Below, piece by piece: positions 14,649 through 23,937 of a stretch of 35,215 nucleotides of DNA. Source of the DNA: Kiritimatiellia bacterium. Its GTDB lineage: Bacteria; Verrucomicrobiota; Kiritimatiellia; RFP12; UBA1067. The notes beneath the pieces are model-generated. The model searched no databases. It worked only from the letters and a program-made list of their open reading frames with translations, and had not been told where the DNA came from. Numbering within the stretch: the stretch's first letter is position 1; each line of letters begins with the position of its first letter. The position numbers and the translations under genes were made by a program. The DNA lies in assembly GCA_017405115.1 (NCBI GenBank), contig JAFRBA010000040.1, positions 1 to 35,215 on the forward strand, given 5' to 3'.

Positions 14649-17600
14649 ACTTGCAGACTTACGGCCTTTCGCAACTGCATGCGCTTTCGGAAATCAGCAA
14701 CGCCGTGATCCGCCTTTCGGCGACGAACGACCATCCGCGTCTCGACTTCGACCAGGGCGTGTACAACTTCGTGACGCCCGACGGTTCCACCTCGTGGTCT
14801 CCGTACTTCTTCCTGTTCTCCGACAATCAGGGTGGCGGGCACAAGCCCCCGTCTTCCTTCAATTCCGAAATTCACTTCCACGAGGGAACGACCACCACGC
14901 TTCCAAGACTGTTCATCCAGGGCTGCTCCCACACCAACGTCCTGTCCTTCGACGGTGGTACCCATGTCGTGAAGGGCGTGGTGACGGTCCCCGACGGCTC
15001 GCAGAGGTTCACGGACTACGCGAACGAGACGATCATCCGCGTTGCCGACACTGCGGACGTGACGTTCGACAGCTCCCTTACTTTCGGCACTTCCAGCGTC
15101 CAGTATTATGGCGTAACGACGAATCATCATGCGACCTTGCTCGTGGAGAACGGTGGCAAGTTGAAGATCACGGGCGAAACGAAGCAGCAGTACGGCGGCG
15201 GGCTTGACGTCAAAGTGCGCAACGGCGGCTCGCTCTCCATTGGGTCGGCGAACATAAGCTCTGAACCGTCGCTCACCGGCAGGATCGAGGTCGTCAACGC
15301 CAAGATAACGCTCAGGAACGTGCTGAACGTCGGCTCCAGCTTGAACGCCACGTGCAGAGACCAGTCCGGCTTCTATGCGGAGAACGCCGTCATCGACCTC
15401 GTGGGTTCGGGCGTGCTGCGGCCGAACGGCGCGGACGTGCTCGTTGTCGATTCGGTGTTCACCAACGCCGTGGCGCATACCGTCAACACGACCAATGACA
15501 CGCAGATGACGTTCCGTCGCTCGCACGTGGTTAACAAGGCGGCATGGACGCTCGGCAACGCCACTAGCCGCAACAACACGACATTCGACGGGTGTGATTT
15601 GTTTTCGACCGCAAGTGTGCTGCCCAACGGCGGGACTACGATGTTCACGAACTGCCATGTGGTGGTAAGCAACGCCATGACGCTTGCGAAAGACTCTTCG
15701 GCCAATCCGAAGGTCGTGTTCACGGGCGACGGCAACGTCTACCAGCAGTGGGGCCCGCTGACCGTCTGCAACGACAGCAACAAGGAGGGCGAAATCGTGT
15801 TCCAGGGCGGAACCAACTCGCTCATGGGCAGCGTGTACGTCGGGATGTCAAGCGGAACTGAGGGCCGGATGACGGTCGAAGGCGGCGTCGTAAAGGTGTT
15901 TACGCGGCCAGACCATCCCGAATACACGTCTTTCGTCTATCTCGGCCAGTATGCAAACTCATACGGAATCCTCGACATGAAGGGCGGCTCGTTGACAAGC
16001 TCCGATTCCAACGGCCTGCAGATCGGATGGCAGGGTTCCGGCGAGGCGAACATCTCCGGCGGAACGGCGACCTTCGATCGGGTGCGGCTCGGCAGCGGCT
16101 CGGCAACGACGACCAAGACGAACCGCCTCGTGCAGACGGGCGGCGTTTTGAACGTGAACTACTACGACGCGGCCTATGGCATCAACGCCTCCGAAGTCGC
16201 AGAGCGCACGGGCCTCGTGCAGCTCGACGGCGGCGTGACGAAGTGCGGACGCTTCAACGGCGGCCTCGGCACTGGCCTTTTCCGCGCGAACGGCGGCAAG
16301 ATCGTCGCCACGGGCGCGAACGCCGACTTCTTCTACAACTTCGAGGAGGCCAAGATCGGCGGCGGCGGGCTTGAGATAGAATCCGACTACAATGTCACGG
16401 CGGCGCAGGACTTCGAGAACGCGGACGGCGATGACGGCGTGCTCGTGCTTTCCGGCAATGGCGTCAAGACGCTGACGGGAACGGGCACGGAGCTCGCCCG
16501 CGTCGAGGTGACGGGCGGCAAGGCGGTTCTGCCGGCTGAGGCGCAGTTCGGCACGGTCGTTGCGAAGAACGGCGCGACGGTGGCGTTCAGCGGGACGCTG
16601 GCGGCGGGCGCGGTCGACGCGCTCGTGCTTGGCGACTCCGAAACCGCCGGCGGCCTGACGGTCAGGGCGGGCGAGACGATCACGGTGGGCGAGTTCGTCG
16701 TGACCAACGCGCAGCTGGCGCTTGAAGGCGAATTCACCTCCGGCGAAGTTTCCACTGACTACGCGCTTGTAACCGTCACCGGCGCGATGAGCGCGGAGTC
16801 GAAGGCGGCGTGGGCTCGCGCGGTTGCGACGAGCGGGCTTGCCGACGGCGACATCGCGGAGTTCTCCTGGGTCGATGAAGGCGGGGCCACGACGCTCAAG
16901 ATGACCGTCCGCAAGCCGCGCACTCTCAGGATAGAACTGGCGTCGGGAACCTCGAACGCCACGGAGAACGTGTCGTATCAGCCCGGCGAGACGCTTGTCG
17001 CGGACGTCGCGGCGGGCGCGAACCTCACTCTGTCGGGCCAGTACGGAACCGGCGCGTTCGAGAAGACGGGCGACGGCAGGGCGCAGCTCGTGAACACGGC
17101 GAACGATTTCGTCAACGGCGTGACGCTGTACGGGGGAATCCTTACCGTGCCGGACACCGCTGCGCTTGGGCTCGGCAACCCGCTCGCCACCGCCGGGCTG
17201 CTGCTGACGAACGGCACGCTGGAGGTGACGGGGCCGGCGCAGGGGGCGGAGATCGCCAGCTTCGGCGTCGCGTCCGCGCCGACGAACATGCTATACTCAG
17301 GCAGCTACTACCTCGGCCACGACGCGGTGATCGTGAAGGCCGACGTCGACCTCGTCGCGCCCGTGCCGACGCCGGCGACGGCCGCGTTCATCACGCGCGG
17401 AGTGGGCAAGTTGACGCTGACCGCCGCCGCCGCCAGCAGGTTCCCCAATACGTACGGCCACACCCGCTTTGGACAGGAGGTGGGCGGCAACACGTGGACA
17501 TTCCCGGTCGACGGCTCCGCGCCAAGCGCCCTCTATTCCGCGCTCAACATCGCGGAGGGCGAGATGGTGTTCAGGGGCACGGGTGCAGAGCCTGTGGAAA

Positions 17601-18793
17601 TTGGAGTAGGCGGCTCCATTCTCGTCGGCGTGCCTACGAAGAACCTGTCGGCGCAGCCGGCCTTGACGGTCGACAACCTGAAGCTTGTAAACAAGGGCAG
17701 CGGCACTCGTTTCCACTTGGCGCCGCAGTCCGTGGCGACGATTTCGGACGTCACCGAGGCGACTCTGACGCTCACGAACAACGCGACAGTTTCCGCCGAC
17801 ACCGTGCAGGTGAACTACGACGGCACGCGCTCCGGAATAAAGATTCGCGTCAACGCAGACCACTCCGACTTCATCGCCACGTATCTGCTGTACGCCTCCA
17901 GAGGCAGCGGCCCAGACGTGAAGTACTTCTTCCGCAACGGCGCGCGTCTGCTGGCGAACAACTGCTATCTGTACAGCGGCGTGACGTTCGACTTCGACAA
18001 TTCCGTCTTCGCGAAGAACGCGAACCTCGATCCAGTTCCGGTCGTCTCCTACGGCCCAAGCTCGGTGATCAACTACGCGTTCCGCAACGGCTCCGAATTC
18101 CGCTGCTCGGGTCTCAGCTACTACCACTACGCCTCGCAGGGCGCGGCCGTGGGCGCGTACACTCTCACATTCGACAACTCCAAGTGGATTCCCGGCACTG
18201 GCGACTGCGTGCTCTCCTCCCAGACTTACTCCAACTTCAAGGTCGTGGTCGAGAACGAAGGGCTCGTGCTCGAACCGCCCGCCGGCAAGACGTGGACGGT
18301 GTCGATGCCGATCGAGGGAACCGGCGGCATGGTCGTGGGCGGCGCGGGGACGGTATCGCTCGACGGAACGAAGTGGACGGCGACGGGTGTCGCGAATGTG
18401 CAGGAGGGCGCGACGCTCAACCTCGGCGCGACGACCGCGGCAGGACTCGTCGTGGGTGGCGCCGGTACGGTTTCCAACGGAACGATCTCCCGCGGCGGAC
18501 TCAAGACCTCGCTCGCAGACGACGGGACTGTCGAGGGCGACTTGCCGACTCTGTCCGGCGTGGCGACCACTGGAAGCTTCAGGGTGGACGTATCGCGCGA
18601 AGGTGCGACGTCTCCGCTGGCAAAGCCCTACAGGACGGTGGCCGTGGCGAACTATTCTGGCGCCGCACCCGACGTCTCGGGCTGGCGCATCAGGAACGCG
18701 GGCGAATCGGGGATCGGTGCAACTTTCGAGGCGCGCGACGGCAAGGTGTACATGACCCCCGTCACCAAGGGATTCTCCGTCATACTGTACTGA
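14645..18793 (+). CDS. Giant beta-helix / autotransporter-repeat surface protein, main body
   Basis: This 1382-codon frame is the continuation of 14217-14648. The TTG at 14645 is only where an isolated frame could begin, and protein-like sequence reaches back to 14531. Together they would make about 1525 residues. The body is a long run of short beta strands rich in Gly, Asn, Thr and Val, as in right-handed beta-helix adhesins. Examples are LLVENGGKLKITGETK, GRMTVEGGVVKVF, GVLNVNYYDAAYG and GLFRANGGKIVATGANA. Around 17010-17190 comes a typical autotransporter-associated strand repeat (FEKTGDGRAQLVNTANDFVN, then GVTLYGGILTVPDTAALG). There is no beta-barrel translocator and no PEP-CTERM; the protein ends in KVYMTPVTKGFSVILY. 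It is probably exported by Sec and held on the cell surface or released. The next gene starts six bases after its stop. Confidence 0.82.
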   Translation: MNLQTYGLSQLHALSEISNAVIRLSATNDHPRLDFDQGVYNFVTPDGSTSWSPYFFLFSDNQGGGHKPPSSFNSEIHFHEGTTTTLPRLFIQGCSHTNVLSFDGGTHVVKGVVTVPDGSQRFTDYANETIIRVADTADVTFDSSLTFGTSSVQYYGVTTNHHATLLVENGGKLKITGETKQQYGGGLDVKVRNGGSLSIGSANISSEPSLTGRIEVVNAKITLRNVLNVGSSLNATCRDQSGFYAENAVIDLVGSGVLRPNGADVLVVDSVFTNAVAHTVNTTNDTQMTFRRSHVVNKAAWTLGNATSRNNTTFDGCDLFSTASVLPNGGTTMFTNCHVVVSNAMTLAKDSSANPKVVFTGDGNVYQQWGPLTVCNDSNKEGEIVFQGGTNSLMGSVYVGMSSGTEGRMTVEGGVVKVFTRPDHPEYTSFVYLGQYANSYGILDMKGGSLTSSDSNGLQIGWQGSGEANISGGTATFDRVRLGSGSATTTKTNRLVQTGGVLNVNYYDAAYGINASEVAERTGLVQLDGGVTKCGRFNGGLGTGLFRANGGKIVATGANADFFYNFEEAKIGGGGLEIESDYNVTAAQDFENADGDDGVLVLSGNGVKTLTGTGTELARVEVTGGKAVLPAEAQFGTVVAKNGATVAFSGTLAAGAVDALVLGDSETAGGLTVRAGETITVGEFVVTNAQLALEGEFTSGEVSTDYALVTVTGAMSAESKAAWARAVATSGLADGDIAEFSWVDEGGATTLKMTVRKPRTLRIELASGTSNATENVSYQPGETLVADVAAGANLTLSGQYGTGAFEKTGDGRAQLVNTANDFVNGVTLYGGILTVPDTAALGLGNPLATAGLLLTNGTLEVTGPAQGAEIASFGVASAPTNMLYSGSYYLGHDAVIVKADVDLVAPVPTPATAAFITRGVGKLTLTAAAASRFPNTYGHTRFGQEVGGNTWTFPVDGSAPSALYSALNIAEGEMVFRGTGAEPVEIGVGGSILVGVPTKNLSAQPALTVDNLKLVNKGSGTRFHLAPQSVATISDVTEATLTLTNNATVSADTVQVNYDGTRSGIKIRVNADHSDFIATYLLYASRGSGPDVKYFFRNGARLLANNCYLYSGVTFDFDNSVFAKNANLDPVPVVSYGPSSVINYAFRNGSEFRCSGLSYYHYASQGAAVGAYTLTFDNSKWIPGTGDCVLSSQTYSNFKVVVENEGLVLEPPAGKTWTVSMPIEGTGGMVVGGAGTVSLDGTKWTATGVANVQEGATLNLGATTAAGLVVGGAGTVSNGTISRGGLKTSLADDGTVEGDLPTLSGVATTGSFRVDVSREGATSPLAKPYRTVAVANYSGAAPDVSGWRIRNAGESGIGATFEARDGKVYMTPVTKGFSVILY

Positions 18794-18799
18794 CGTGCC

Positions 18800-21607
18800 A
18801 TGACAGGACGCCTCGCTTTTGCGCCCGCCGTCGCCCTTGCCGTATCGGTGGCGCTGGCGGATCCCGTTCCGCCCAGGTCTCCGATAATCGTCTCACTCGC
18901 GCGAGGGTCTGCTGAGAGTCCTTCGGCGAGGTTCCCGCTCAAGCCGCAGCTCGCGCCGATTCCGTTCGCGTGGACGGACGAAGGTCTTTTCTCCGGCTGC
19001 GAGACGATTCCGTGGAGCGAACTTGGAGTGGTGCCGAAGGACGGCGCGGGCTTCGAGCGCAGGATGAAGGCGCAGGACGGCGACGAGGTGTTGCTGAAGG
19101 TGACGCTAAGGGAGGGCGCGTCGCGGTTCTGCGTGCCGAGTTTCGGCACGATCGGGCGGAAGGTAGTCTCCAACGAAGTCGAAATCGTCGCGTCCAAGTC
19201 TGGATCCGTGCGCGGCAGTTTCATTGCGTTTGGCCCGCGCTCGCCGGTGCTGCGCAGCTTCAAGAGCGCCCGCGCGAAGGCCGGGGAGGCATGCTCGCTG
19301 CTCTTCTACGGCGGCCCCGCGACCGACATGGGCACGGCGTCCATCGCGGTTTACGACGTGGACGGCAAGATGCTCTTCAACGGATACGCGCCGTTCCGCG
19401 ACCCCGCCGCGAAGTTCGGTCTGCGCTGCCTGTGGACCGATCCGAAGACGGCGACGATGTACGTGCGGACCGACAACTGGTTCGGGAAGTCGGACGGGTT
19501 CGCGCTGAAGCTTGCGGCGCACGAGTTCGACGACGAAAGCTGCGTCGCGTGGCGATGCACGGTTCCGGCGTTTCCAGTCGAGGGCATGGCCGACCATCCG
19601 GCGGACGTGTCGTCGCTTCCGCCAGGCCAGTACAAGATGCTCGTCTCGCTCGTCGGGCCGGACGGGGACGTCGTTGCGTCCGACTACGCGTTCTACGCAA
19701 AGCCGGACGGCAGGGCGCCATGGGAGGGAACGAAATACGGAGACGACGACACGGTGCCGCCGCCATGGACGCCGCCCGTGTTCGCGGAGGACGGTTTCTC
19801 GTGCTGGAACCGCAAGGTGCGATTGGGCGGCGGCGGGCTGATGTCGTCCGCCATGTCGGGCGGAAAGGAGCTGCTTGCGGAGCCGGTAAGGCTCGTGCTG
19901 GACGGCAGGGCGCTGGAATTCGACGTCCGGCGCGTGTCGAGGCGCGTGGCGGAGGCGGACTACGAGCTGACCGCGAAGGGCGCGCCGGTCACGGCGCGGG
20001 CGAGATGCGAATTCGACGGGTTGGTTTGGTTCGAGGTGACGTACGTGCCGCCCGTGAAGTCGCTCGCGGTCGTGACCTCCGTGAAGCGCGAGCTCGTCAT
20101 CGGATTCGACGACTGCTCGTCCGCAAAGGAGAAGCTCGCCCTGCCGCCAGGAAATAAGGTGGCGTTCGACTATTCGCCCGAAAAGAAGCCGTGGTGGTGG
20201 ACGGGATCGACGGTCGGGCTGATGGGCGGCATCGAGAGTTTCAAGGGGTGGAGGCTGAAGCGGACGGCGTCGGGCTACGCGCTCGCGGTCGACGAACGCG
20301 CGGCGACGATGACGATGCGCGTGGTGGACGCTCCGCTCGCCGGCGGCGCGCCGCGTACGTTCTCGTTCTACCTCCAGCCCACGCCGACGAAGCCGAAGAA
20401 CGTCCTGCTCGCATCGACGCCGCACGACAGGATATGCGGCTGGACCGGACACATGGGGCGCTTCTACGAGGACAAGGACCCCGCGCGCAACGATCCCGCC
20501 AAGATCGCGAAGTTCGTGAAGATGCAGCGCGAGGGCGAGCGCGTGTTCTGGTACAATGCGACGCGGGCGATCTCCGCGACCTATCCGTGGTGGGGGTGGT
20601 TCGGCAACGAATGGGCGGCTTCCAGCTGCCCGGAGTTCTACAATGAGGAGCTTTCCTGGCACGAGCGCGCGCGCAAGGACCGCTCGGCGTGGACCTACGC
20701 CTGCCCGAACGACCGCAACTTCTTCGAATACAAGCTGTGGAGCATCTGCCACGAGCACCTCGAAAGGCCTGAGTTCGAGATGCGCGACCTGTACTTCGAC
20801 GTCACCGGGCCGTCGCCGTGCGAGTCTCGCGTGCATGGATGCACCTGGAAGGACGAATTCGGTGCGACCCGCCACGACCGCCCTGTGCGTGCCGTGCGCG
20901 AGCTCCTCAAGCGGGTCTACCGCGAAATGAAGAAGAAGAACCCCGATTCGGCGATGATGGGCCACCTGCAATACCAGCGTACCCCGTCCGACGTGTTCTT
21001 CGACATGCTCGTGATGGGCGAATGCTACGACCGTGACGTCTGCCAGACCCTTTCCTACTACGACGTGCTCACCCCGGAGGCGATGCAGTTCACCTACGCC
21101 TCCCGCGCGAACGAGACGACGATCGTGATGCTCCCGCAGATCAGGCGTGCCCTGGAGATGTTCGCGCCAGACAAGGTGAAGGCGTATTCTCCGGACGCGC
21201 CCGAGAACGACAGGGCGATCCGTCACGCCACCGCGTACTTCAAGACACACGACCTCAACGTGGGAATCGGCTCGGACGGCAGGCAGTGGCTTGTGCCCGA
21301 CGCGATTCTGGAGTCGTTCGGGGCGAGTCGCCGCTTCAGCGCGTACTACACGGGCGACTGCCCTGTTTCGGTTTCGCCCGGCGGTTCGCGCTTCCTGTAC
21401 GCGCTCTACGAGGGCGACGGCGGCAGGAAGCTTCTCGTGCTGCTGAACGACACGGACGCCGACATGGAGCAGACCGTTCGGGTGAAGGGGCTTTCGGGGA
21501 AGGGCGAGGACATGTTCGGGCACGGCGCGTTCGACTTTTCGGACGGCGCCTGCCGCATCGCTCTCCCGCCCCGCGAATCGCGGTTTATTCTGTTTCGAGG
21601 TTTGTAA
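18800..21607 (+). CDS. Exported GH123-like / DUF6067 glycoside hydrolase
   Basis: A 935-residue protein with an N-terminal signal (LAFAPAVALAVSVALADPVP). Residues about 60-300 are beta-sandwich-like. The middle has the DUF6067 / GH123 N-terminal-like pattern WWWTGSTVGLMGGIESFKGW, then FSFYLQPTPTKPKN. The C-terminal half looks like a TIM barrel with many aromatic and acidic residues (GRFYEDKDPARN, WGWFGNEWAASSCPEFY, EMRDLYFDVTGPSPCESR, ending in a strand-rich LLVLLNDTDADMEQTVRVKG). GH123 enzymes act on beta-linked N-acetylgalactosamine in glycolipids and other glycans. That substrate is only a guess here, and I cannot identify the catalytic pair with certainty. It lies directly after the giant surface protein and before another putative hydrolase and a symporter. 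Confidence 0.72.
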   Translation: MTGRLAFAPAVALAVSVALADPVPPRSPIIVSLARGSAESPSARFPLKPQLAPIPFAWTDEGLFSGCETIPWSELGVVPKDGAGFERRMKAQDGDEVLLKVTLREGASRFCVPSFGTIGRKVVSNEVEIVASKSGSVRGSFIAFGPRSPVLRSFKSARAKAGEACSLLFYGGPATDMGTASIAVYDVDGKMLFNGYAPFRDPAAKFGLRCLWTDPKTATMYVRTDNWFGKSDGFALKLAAHEFDDESCVAWRCTVPAFPVEGMADHPADVSSLPPGQYKMLVSLVGPDGDVVASDYAFYAKPDGRAPWEGTKYGDDDTVPPPWTPPVFAEDGFSCWNRKVRLGGGGLMSSAMSGGKELLAEPVRLVLDGRALEFDVRRVSRRVAEADYELTAKGAPVTARARCEFDGLVWFEVTYVPPVKSLAVVTSVKRELVIGFDDCSSAKEKLALPPGNKVAFDYSPEKKPWWWTGSTVGLMGGIESFKGWRLKRTASGYALAVDERAATMTMRVVDAPLAGGAPRTFSFYLQPTPTKPKNVLLASTPHDRICGWTGHMGRFYEDKDPARNDPAKIAKFVKMQREGERVFWYNATRAISATYPWWGWFGNEWAASSCPEFYNEELSWHERARKDRSAWTYACPNDRNFFEYKLWSICHEHLERPEFEMRDLYFDVTGPSPCESRVHGCTWKDEFGATRHDRPVRAVRELLKRVYREMKKKNPDSAMMGHLQYQRTPSDVFFDMLVMGECYDRDVCQTLSYYDVLTPEAMQFTYASRANETTIVMLPQIRRALEMFAPDKVKAYSPDAPENDRAIRHATAYFKTHDLNVGIGSDGRQWLVPDAILESFGASRRFSAYYTGDCPVSVSPGGSRFLYALYEGDGGRKLLVLLNDTDADMEQTVRVKGLSGKGEDMFGHGAFDFSDGACRIALPPRESRFILFRGL

Positions 21608-21623
21608 CATCCGCTGTCAGACA

Positions 21624-21689
21624 ATGAAAGGAAAGAGCCAAATGGCAAACGACAAATTCGTGAAGGGAGCCGGCAAGGAGGCGAACTGA
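21624..21689 (+). CDS. Possible 21-codon leader or remnant ORF (MKGKSQMANDKFVKGAGKEA)
   Basis: ATG at 21624 and TGA at 21687-21689, one base before the ATG at 21691. The inner ATG at 21642 is preceded by AAAGGAAAG. The second half contains the Shine-Dalgarno AAGGAGG of the next gene. It could serve translational coupling or be the stump of a deleted gene. There is no evidence of a functional peptide. Confidence 0.3.
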   Translation: MKGKSQMANDKFVKGAGKEAN

Positions 21690-21690
21690 A

Positions 21691-23883
21691 ATGGTCCTGG
21701 GCTTCGCAATTCCCCTTGCTGCGGCGATTGGCGGGGGCGTTACATTTGACATGGACGCGGTCTGCGCCAGGGTCACTGCCATGTCTGCGGTCTCCAATCC
21801 GGCGCCAATCACCGTGACTTGTTCTATGCCCGACCGCACGGACGGACGCTACGAGCTTCCTGCCGGGCAGTGCGGCTACCTGTGGTTCGAGTGGAAGTCG
21901 GCGCGTCCGGTCGGCGAATGGACGACGCAGGACTTCCGGTTTGTGCTGCGCCTGCCCGCCGGAGTGGAGTATCTTGGCGCGCGCCTTGTCGCGGCGGAAC
22001 CGACGGAGCGGACGCTGCTTGCGGATGGCTCGCGAGAGTTCCGATTCAAGGTGCGCCAGGGCGGCGGGCCCGGAGCGGTGCCAAGGGCGGCGTTCAACTC
22101 CAGCGATCCGTTCGGCGTTCTGGTGGCGCCAACGCGCGGAGAAGGGGAGTGCGGCGTGGCGCGGTTCTTCGTGGAATACGGCGGCGCGCGCATGTCGAAC
22201 GCAAGCGAGTTCACCATCGCCGTCGCCCCGTCCGTTCGCTGCGCCGCGCCGAAGCGCTACATGAATGGCATCATCTCCGGTGCTTCGATATTCGACTTCG
22301 ATCATGCGGCATGCACAAACGCGACTGCGAGGTTTGCCGCGCTTATCGGGGACTGCGGCGTGAGGTGGGTCGTGTCCAATGGCGGCAAGGCGGCGCTATC
22401 CGCCCTTCGCGCGAACGGAGTGCGCGTGATCACGCGCAACGATCCGATGCTCATCAACGGCTTCGCCGTCGGAGAGTACGAGCATCGCCCGCCAGAGGAT
22501 CGCTATGTCACGGACGATCCGCTCGTAGGGCCGCTCGAGTATCTGCGCTACTGGGTGAAGCGCGCGTCGTGTCCGATTGCGATCTACAAGGAAACGCGCC
22601 ACTTCCGCGAATACGTGGTGCCGCTCATAGAGCGGACGTGCAAGAACGCCGACGGGCTCTGGGAGAACTGGGAGCCGTACTACTACGCCGGCAAGGGCTG
22701 CATGTGCGAACGTTGCCGCGCCGCGTTCGCGGAGTTCGTAGGCGTGAGCGACGCGGAGATGGCGCGCGACTGGCCGAAGGAGTTGAAGCGCGGACGCAAG
22801 TGGGGCGAGCGGATCCTCGACTTCCGCGCCCGTGAACACGGCCGCATCGTCAAGACGCTCGACAGATACGTGCGGAAGTTCACCGGCGGCGACAAGTCGA
22901 TCGGCATCGTTCCTGCCGTTGCGTGGATCGAGAACGGCAGCTGGTACCACGCCAACTCTCGCGGCAGGGCCCGCTACGTTGACGAGGTGCGCGCTCTAGA
23001 CTACGCCGGCGACCTGAAATGGCTCAATCCGTGGGGTCCGTACGCCGGCATCAAGGGCGCCCGCCCGAAACCGTACGGCAAGCGCGTTCCCCTTGCGTCG
23101 TTCGTGGCGGCGAAGGACGTGCGAGAGACGGTCGACCGCGACTATCCCGACCCCGCTCGCCGTCCGAGGCTTCTGGCATTTCCGCTCGGTCATTTCGGCA
23201 GCTACTTGTCTCAGCCCGAGACGATGTCGATGGCGCTCGACTCGTTCTTCTTCAACCGCTGGGAGGCGAGCGTGGTGTACTATCTGCCGCGCGGTTCGAT
23301 GGACGCGCGCTACTGGCGCGCCTTCGCCGAGGCGAACGCCCGCGCCGCGCGATACGAGGATTTCGTGCTCGACGGCTGGAACGCGACGCGCCAGACCTCC
23401 GTTGTGCCCGTGAAGGAATACGCGGTGCCATGCCGTCTTGTGACCGCATACGTCCAGGCGTCGACTAACATGAGCCCGTTGCAGGTCGTCGCCTACGAGC
23501 TGGGCGGCACGCGCATTGCTGCCGTCTTCAATTTCTGGGAAAAAGGGGCGGCGTTCTTCGACCTCAAGGCCAAGGGTCTTGCGTGCGGCCGTTACTCTGT
23601 CGTGGACGAAGACGGTGTATCGTATCCAAGGGAGGATGGCGAGGCTTGGACGGCGGAGGAGCTTGCATCTGGAATCAGGCTCGCCGTCGGCGCGGCCCGC
23701 ACGAAGGTGTTCGAGATTCGTCCGGCGGTAGACGCGCCGAAGATTGCCGTCCGCGTGAAGCCATCGGACCTTGCGCTGGAGTTTGCCGCCCGCCGCGAAC
23801 GGTTGCGTGCCGCCGCTGACGACGATGCCCGCGAGGAAGCGTCCTCGCCGTTGCCGGTGGAGGACGCCGGCCGCGTATTGTAG
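21691..23883 (+). CDS. Putative exported TIM-barrel glycoside hydrolase, family not recognised
   Basis: A 730-residue protein with the start supported by AAGGAGG at 21674-21680. A short hydrophobic N-terminus (MVLGFAIPLAAAIGGGV) may be a signal, though without the usual positive charge. Residues about 40-190 are a beta-sandwich. Residues about 190-570 look like a TIM barrel with GDCGVRWVVSNGGKAALSAL, the acidic WENWEPYYYAGKGCMCERC, then GIVPAVAWIENGSWYHAN, and DLKWLNPWGPYAG. The last part (VVAYELGGTRIAAVFNFWEK) is a C-terminal sandwich typical of glycosidases. WENWEPYY is a likely place for a catalytic acid, and the Cys pair (CMCERC) next to it could bind a metal or stabilise a loop. Context between a GH123-like enzyme and a sodium symporter supports glycan breakdown. 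I cannot assign a CAZy family. Confidence 0.6.
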   Translation: MVLGFAIPLAAAIGGGVTFDMDAVCARVTAMSAVSNPAPITVTCSMPDRTDGRYELPAGQCGYLWFEWKSARPVGEWTTQDFRFVLRLPAGVEYLGARLVAAEPTERTLLADGSREFRFKVRQGGGPGAVPRAAFNSSDPFGVLVAPTRGEGECGVARFFVEYGGARMSNASEFTIAVAPSVRCAAPKRYMNGIISGASIFDFDHAACTNATARFAALIGDCGVRWVVSNGGKAALSALRANGVRVITRNDPMLINGFAVGEYEHRPPEDRYVTDDPLVGPLEYLRYWVKRASCPIAIYKETRHFREYVVPLIERTCKNADGLWENWEPYYYAGKGCMCERCRAAFAEFVGVSDAEMARDWPKELKRGRKWGERILDFRAREHGRIVKTLDRYVRKFTGGDKSIGIVPAVAWIENGSWYHANSRGRARYVDEVRALDYAGDLKWLNPWGPYAGIKGARPKPYGKRVPLASFVAAKDVRETVDRDYPDPARRPRLLAFPLGHFGSYLSQPETMSMALDSFFFNRWEASVVYYLPRGSMDARYWRAFAEANARAARYEDFVLDGWNATRQTSVVPVKEYAVPCRLVTAYVQASTNMSPLQVVAYELGGTRIAAVFNFWEKGAAFFDLKAKGLACGRYSVVDEDGVSYPREDGEAWTAEELASGIRLAVGAARTKVFEIRPAVDAPKIAVRVKPSDLALEFAARRERLRAAADDDAREEASSPLPVEDAGRVL

Positions 23884-23919
23884 TGCGCGATATCACACGC
23901 GGCACGACGGACAGGAATA

Positions 23920-23928
23920 TGGTATAAT
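23920..23928 (+). promoter_or_regulatory. Extended -10 promoter, probably leaderless start at 23938
   Basis: TGGTATAAT with hexamer 23923-23928, nine bases before the ATG. No Shine-Dalgarno is present. It gives the symporter its own promoter even though it follows the hydrolase genes closely. Confidence 0.75.
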
Positions 23929-23937
23929 AGATTAACT

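Noticed and set aside
14520..14650. Programmed ribosomal frameshift in the giant surface protein
   Set aside because: No slippery heptamer or homopolymer at 14525-14535; mutation or sequencing error is simpler.
17285..17300. TGCTATACT inside the giant surface gene as an internal promoter
   Set aside because: It lies mid-gene with no start codon or gene following; chance match.
19106..21610. 834-codon antisense open frame over the GH123-like gene
   Set aside because: Low-complexity Arg/Val/His composition, no recognisable domain, fully covered by the + strand gene.
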